This document shows positions 16,217 to 19,031 of a stretch of 19,031 nucleotides of DNA, piece by piece. Within the stretch, counting starts at the first letter, position 1. Every line of letters starts with the position of its first letter. Below the pieces are notes generated by a model that saw only the letters and a program-made list of their open reading frames with translations, had not been told where the DNA came from and did not search any database. The stretch lies in assembly GCA_910586285.1 (NCBI GenBank), contig CAJUGR010000020.1, forward strand, positions 1-19,031, written 5' to 3'. The translations under genes and the position numbers were made by a program. Source of the stretch: an uncultured Erysipelotrichaceae bacterium (GTDB taxonomy: Bacteria > Bacillota_I > Bacilli_A > Erysipelotrichales > Erysipelotrichaceae).

Positions 16217-16245
16217 TTTTAAGTTAACCGAAAACGTGCTATAAT
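16217..16245 (+). promoter_or_regulatory. Candidate gpmI promoter
   Basis: An extended -10, TGCTATAAT (TATAAT at 16240-16245), lies 28 bases before the gpmI start. The -35 at 17 bp (TTTTAA) is weak. Confidence 0.6.
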
Positions 16246-16272
16246 AACAAAGAACTAGGAGGATATAAACAT

Positions 16273-17853
16273 ATGAGTAAAAGACCTGTTGTACTGGTAG
16301 TCATGGATGGTGTGGGCATCAATGATTCTGAATTCGGAAATGCAGTTAAGAAAGCATATAAACCTACGTTGGATCAATTATGGGAAACTTGTCCTCATAC
16401 GCAAATCAAGGCTCATGGATTGGCAGTCGGTCTGCCAAGTGATGGTGATATGGGGAACAGTGAAGTCGGACATAATGCTTTAGGCTGTGGACAGATTTAC
16501 AGCCAAGGTGCGAAGTTGGTAAATGAATCTATTGAATCCGGAGATATCTTTACTTCCGAAACATGGAAAGATTTGGTTGCGAATTGTAAGGATCACGGAA
16601 CGATGCACTTCCTTGGTTTATTATCAGACGGTAATGTACACTCCCACATTAAGCATCTGAAAGCTTTGATTTCACAGGCGAAAAAAGAAGGGGTAAAAGA
16701 AGTGCGGGTTCATGCATTATTGGACGGACGTGATGTTCCGGAAACAAGCGCACTCACCTATATTGATGACATTGAAACATTTATGAACGATTGCAATGAT
16801 GATAACTTCCATGCATGTATTGCCAGCGGTGGTGGTCGTATGTGCATTACTATGGATCGTTATGAAGCAAACTGGGCAATGGTGGAAAAAGGATGGCATA
16901 CGCATGTTTTAGGCGAGGGAAGAACCTTTGCCAGTGCAAAAGAAGCCATTGAGACTTATCGAAATGAACAGGGGGTTGTCGATCAGGATTTACCGCCGTT
17001 TGTGATCGCAAAAGATGGAAAACCGGTCGGAACCATTCAAGACGGTGATTCCGTTATTCTGTATAACTTCCGCGGCGATCGAGCGCAGGAAATTTCCTTG
17101 GCCTTTGACGGGGATGAAACCTTTGATAAATTTGATCGAGTACGTAAACCGGATGTGATGTATGCCGGAATGCTTCAATATGATGCCGATTTGAACATCC
17201 CGCATCATTTCTTGGCATTTCCGCCTAAAATCAAATATACCTTATCAGAAGAACTGGTCAATCATGGGATTCGTCAGTATGCTATTTCCGAAACGCAGAA
17301 ATACGGTCACGTGACTTATTTCTGGAACGGAAACCGCTCTGAGAAATTCAATGAATCACTGGAAGATTTTGTCGAAATCAAATCCGATGTGGTGCCGTTT
17401 GAACAACGTCCATGGATGAAATCCGCTGAGATTACCGATGTGCTTTGTGCAGCTATCACTTCCGGAAACTATGATTTCTTGCGCACCAACTATCCTAACG
17501 GTGACATGGTCGGACATACCGGTAACTTTGAAGCAACTGTTATCGGTGTAGAATCTGTTGATTTACAGTTGGCACGCGTTATGAAAGCAGTTGATAGCGT
17601 AAACGGAATTTTGATTGTTACGGCAGATCATGGTAATGCGGATGAAATGTACGAAAAAGCCAAAAAAGAGGGGACACCGGTAAAGGCGAAAACCTCTCAT
17701 ACATTAAACCGAGTGCCGTTCATTGTTTATGGTGTGGATGTAGAATTAAAACAGGATGAAGATCTTGGTTTATCCAATGTGGCCGCAACTGTTGCCGATT
17801 TGTTGGAAATTGAACCCAATGAACATTGGAATGCAAGTATCATTAAGAAATAA
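16273..17853 (+). CDS. gpmI: 2,3-bisphosphoglycerate-independent phosphoglycerate mutase
   Basis: Glycolytic enzyme that interconverts 3-phosphoglycerate and 2-phosphoglycerate in the cytosol through a phosphoserine intermediate, using two Mn2+ ions. The 526 residues match the iPGM family (about 510). Key features are Asp12 in VVMDGVG, the phosphorylated Ser63 in GDMGNSEVGHNALGCG, HALLDGRDVPETSA in the substrate domain, and the metal ligands in TADHGNADEM (Asp452, His453) and TSHT (His476). AGGAGGA (16257-16263) lies 9 bases before the ATG. It has its own promoter and a strong terminator, so it is separate from other glycolytic genes, which in many Firmicutes sit beside it (pgk, tpiA, eno). 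Confidence 0.97.
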   Translation: MSKRPVVLVVMDGVGINDSEFGNAVKKAYKPTLDQLWETCPHTQIKAHGLAVGLPSDGDMGNSEVGHNALGCGQIYSQGAKLVNESIESGDIFTSETWKDLVANCKDHGTMHFLGLLSDGNVHSHIKHLKALISQAKKEGVKEVRVHALLDGRDVPETSALTYIDDIETFMNDCNDDNFHACIASGGGRMCITMDRYEANWAMVEKGWHTHVLGEGRTFASAKEAIETYRNEQGVVDQDLPPFVIAKDGKPVGTIQDGDSVILYNFRGDRAQEISLAFDGDETFDKFDRVRKPDVMYAGMLQYDADLNIPHHFLAFPPKIKYTLSEELVNHGIRQYAISETQKYGHVTYFWNGNRSEKFNESLEDFVEIKSDVVPFEQRPWMKSAEITDVLCAAITSGNYDFLRTNYPNGDMVGHTGNFEATVIGVESVDLQLARVMKAVDSVNGILIVTADHGNADEMYEKAKKEGTPVKAKTSHTLNRVPFIVYGVDVELKQDEDLGLSNVAATVADLLEIEPNEHWNASIIKK

Positions 17854-17908
17854 ATTCGCAGAAGCAATGGGTTGAATCACAGCCTGATAAAAACAGGATA
17901 GATTGAAT

Positions 17909-17963
17909 AAGGCAGGAAGAAGAGTTCTCTATCATTGAGGAGAATACTTCCTCTGCCTTTTTT
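17909..17963 (+). terminator. Terminator after gpmI
   Basis: A long stem: AAGGCAG (17909-17915) pairs with CTGCCTT (17953-17959), continued by GAAG/CTTC after a two-base bulge and an inner TTCTC/GAGAA, followed by six T. Confidence 0.85.
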
Positions 17964-18034
17964 GTAAAGACGAAGTGATGGACAACAAAAAGACGATCCT
18001 TTCAAAATAAATACATAAAAATTAAACTTAAAAA

Positions 18035-18061
18035 CCCTTGATGAATATCTTAAAACAAGGG
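18035..18061 (-). terminator. Hairpin with minus-strand T-run
   Basis: CCCTTG (18035-18040) and CAAGGG (18056-18061) form a 6-bp stem with a 15-base loop. Read on the minus strand it is followed by TTTTTAAG, which resembles a terminator for leftward transcription. No minus-strand gene is visible to its right, so its purpose is unclear. Confidence 0.3.
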
Positions 18062-18105
18062 CTGACAACATAACAGGGAGCAATTCATAGTGAAAAAACA
18101 CGTGG

Positions 18106-18123
18106 TTAATTACGTATAATTAA
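18106..18123. repeat. AT-rich inverted repeat upstream of the Rpn fragment
   Basis: TTAATTA (18106-18112) and TAATTAA (18117-18123) flank CGTA. A TATAAT (18115-18120) lies within it but has no good -35 at 17 bp. It could be a promoter/operator for the following fragment or chance in AT-rich sequence. Confidence 0.35.
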
Positions 18124-18162
18124 ATTGAGGCAGAGGTAAACCAAGCAACTTGATATGCTTAG

Positions 18163-18596
18163 GGAACGAAAGAAAAAGTATTGTATCAAGAGAATGAGAA
18201 AGATATTATCGGCCAATATATCATTTTCTGCAAAGTATATAAAGAACAAAGAAAAATGCATGGAAACACCAAACCGGCAGTAACAGAAACCATTCGTATT
18301 TGTAAAGACAGAAATGTATGGAAAGAATATCTTGAAAGTAAAGAAGTGGTGGTAATAGATAGGATAATGACATTATTTGATGATGAATATATCTTAAAAG
18401 CCTATGCAAAGGATATTGAGGACAGTACCGCAGAAAGAGTAGCAAGAGAAACAACTGAAAGAGTAGCAAGAGATAGAGAAAAGAAACCGCTGAAAGAATG
18501 ATAAAAATGGGAAAGTTATCACTGGAAGAAATTGCCGAATGTGTGCCCGCGTTATCGCTTAATGAACTAATACAACTGGAAGCGGAAATAATGTGA
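18163..18596 (+). pseudogene. Rpn-family nuclease/transposase, C-terminal fragment, frameshifted
   Basis: Rpn proteins are PD-(D/E)XK nucleases linked to recombination. Here only the part after the nuclease core is visible: from 18163 (after a TAG at 18160-18162), through IGQYIIFCKVYKEQRKMHGN and TETIRICKDRNVWKEYLE, to a charged stretch ERVARE/ERVARD, stopping at 18501. The family's usual end, KMGKLSLEEIAE and onward, is present but in the -1 frame (18498-18596). One extra A in the AAAA run at 18478-18481 would rejoin the frames as REKETAERMIKM. The nuclease domain with its catalytic residues is missing upstream; a tiny frame at 17978-18010 (MDNKKTILSK) might be a relic of the N-terminus. I regard it as a decayed gene; a programmed shift is less likely. 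No good ribosome site precedes a start codon. Confidence 0.65.
18433..18473 (+). repeat. Tandem 24-bp repeat in the Rpn fragment
   Basis: GAAAGAGTAGCAAGAGA occurs at 18433-18449 and 18457-18473, a 24-base (8-codon) period. A worn third unit follows (CTGAAAGAATG, 18490-18500). This matches the EGREEGRE-like repetitive coiled region in Rpn proteins, and the frameshift lies between units two and three. Confidence 0.8.
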
Positions 18597-18631
18597 GAAG
18601 CTTAAATACTTAACATCAACTAATAGCACAG

Positions 18632-18655
18632 AGGCGTATAAACATACGCCTTTTT
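18632..18655 (+). terminator. Terminator after the Rpn fragment
   Basis: AGGCGTAT (18632-18639) pairs perfectly with ATACGCCT (18644-18651) around AAAC, followed by five T. It survives intact although the gene before it is broken. Confidence 0.88.
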
Positions 18656-19031
18656 GTATTTTAATCAATAAACTCAAACTGTTATATTGTATGAATAAAG
18701 GGTCTCATAACATATTATTTTCCGTGAATTCAGGAAGAATAATAAAGATCCGGAAAAGTTGATGATGATGAGTTATGACAGTGGTATTATAAATAAGAGC
18801 ATCAATGGTTTCTTCTGTTATTGAAAATTGAGCATATTGCTTGCCTGTTTCCGGTGCTGTGAAATTGCGGAGTTTCATCCTGTTATTTCAATTCACTTTG
18901 ATGATTGAACCGCTTACATGAAAAAAATCGACTGTCAACGACAAATAATCATGGAAAAATCATAAAATTATGGTACAACCCGAGTTTGCCACCTAAAAAG
19001 CAGGTAAGAAATAAGAAAAACCAGTAAAATA
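18656..19031. other. AT-rich region without a supported gene
   Basis: I see no gene with a start codon and ribosome site. One frame is open from about 18710 to a TGA near 18824 and reads KNNKDPEKLMMMSYDSG, then a further 15 residues; it lacks a start and I do not recognise it, but it could be another decayed fragment. A 6-bp inverted repeat TTCAAT/ATTGAA lies at about 18887-18908. Confidence 0.35.

Larger units (their letters stand above)
15834..16272. other. Intergenic region before gpmI
   Basis: Apart from the candidate small peptide (15965-16042), no gene is supported. GC-rich stretches CCGGGG, CCGGG and CACGGGCGG at about 15897-15935 stand out from the AT-rich surroundings and could belong to a structured RNA. 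A short perfect inverted repeat, ATGATT/AATCAT, is at 16171-16185 without a T-run. The right end carries the gpmI promoter. Confidence 0.4.

Noticed and set aside
17877..18101. 74-codon minus-strand open frame after gpmI
   Set aside because: It reads through the gpmI terminator hairpin, has no ribosome site and resembles no known protein.
18221..18469. 82-codon Leu-rich minus-strand frame
   Set aside because: It is the shadow of the A/G-rich repeat tract in the Rpn fragment; the sense frame matches a known family.
1..19031. CRISPR arrays, tRNA or rRNA genes, insertion sequence ends
   Set aside because: I looked for regularly spaced repeats, cloverleaf-like ends and paired terminal repeats and found none that hold up.

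Overview
This 19 kb window is chromosomal DNA from a low-to-moderate-GC Gram-positive bacterium (Bacillota). The evidence is strong AGGAGG-type ribosome sites, TTGACA/TATAAT-like promoters, the secA-prfB gene pair, a comFA-comFC pair, a heterodimeric ABC exporter under a MarR regulator, and TGA used as a stop. An Erysipelotrichia-like lineage is my best guess, but it rests on general resemblance only.

Layout, left to right: pta (phosphate acetyltransferase) with its own terminator; a membrane-anchored polyprenyl glycosylphosphotransferase that would start an extracellular polysaccharide; a marR-ABC-ABC operon (2859-6968) behind a TTGACA/TAAAAT promoter and a 33-bp near-perfect palindrome that is very likely the MarR operator; comFA-comFC (7091-8921), DNA-uptake proteins; a convergent O-antigen-ligase/Wzy-type polymerase on the minus strand whose 3' end overlaps comFC; divergently, a small cold-shock protein gene; a 435-bp intergenic region with several repeats; secA-prfB, where prfB needs a +1 programmed frameshift at CTT TGA C; a HAD hydrolase gene; and gpmI (BPG-independent phosphoglycerate mutase).

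The spaces between housekeeping genes hold decayed or tiny genes. 14873-15062 looks like the remains of a RelB/RelE-type toxin-antitoxin pair. 15965-16042 encodes a 25-residue hydrophobic peptide with a basic tail, like type I toxins. 18163-18596 is the C-terminal part of an Rpn-family (PD-(D/E)XK nuclease/putative transposase) protein, broken by a one-base shift near a tandem repeat. The last ~375 bases hold no gene I can support.

The most interesting signal is in prfB. A 15-bp stem-loop (13731-13764) lies immediately upstream of the frameshift codon and buries the only Shine-Dalgarno-like stretch there, which is itself weaker and placed differently from the usual AGGGGG element. No large previously unknown multi-gene system is evident; most of the window is conserved core genes.
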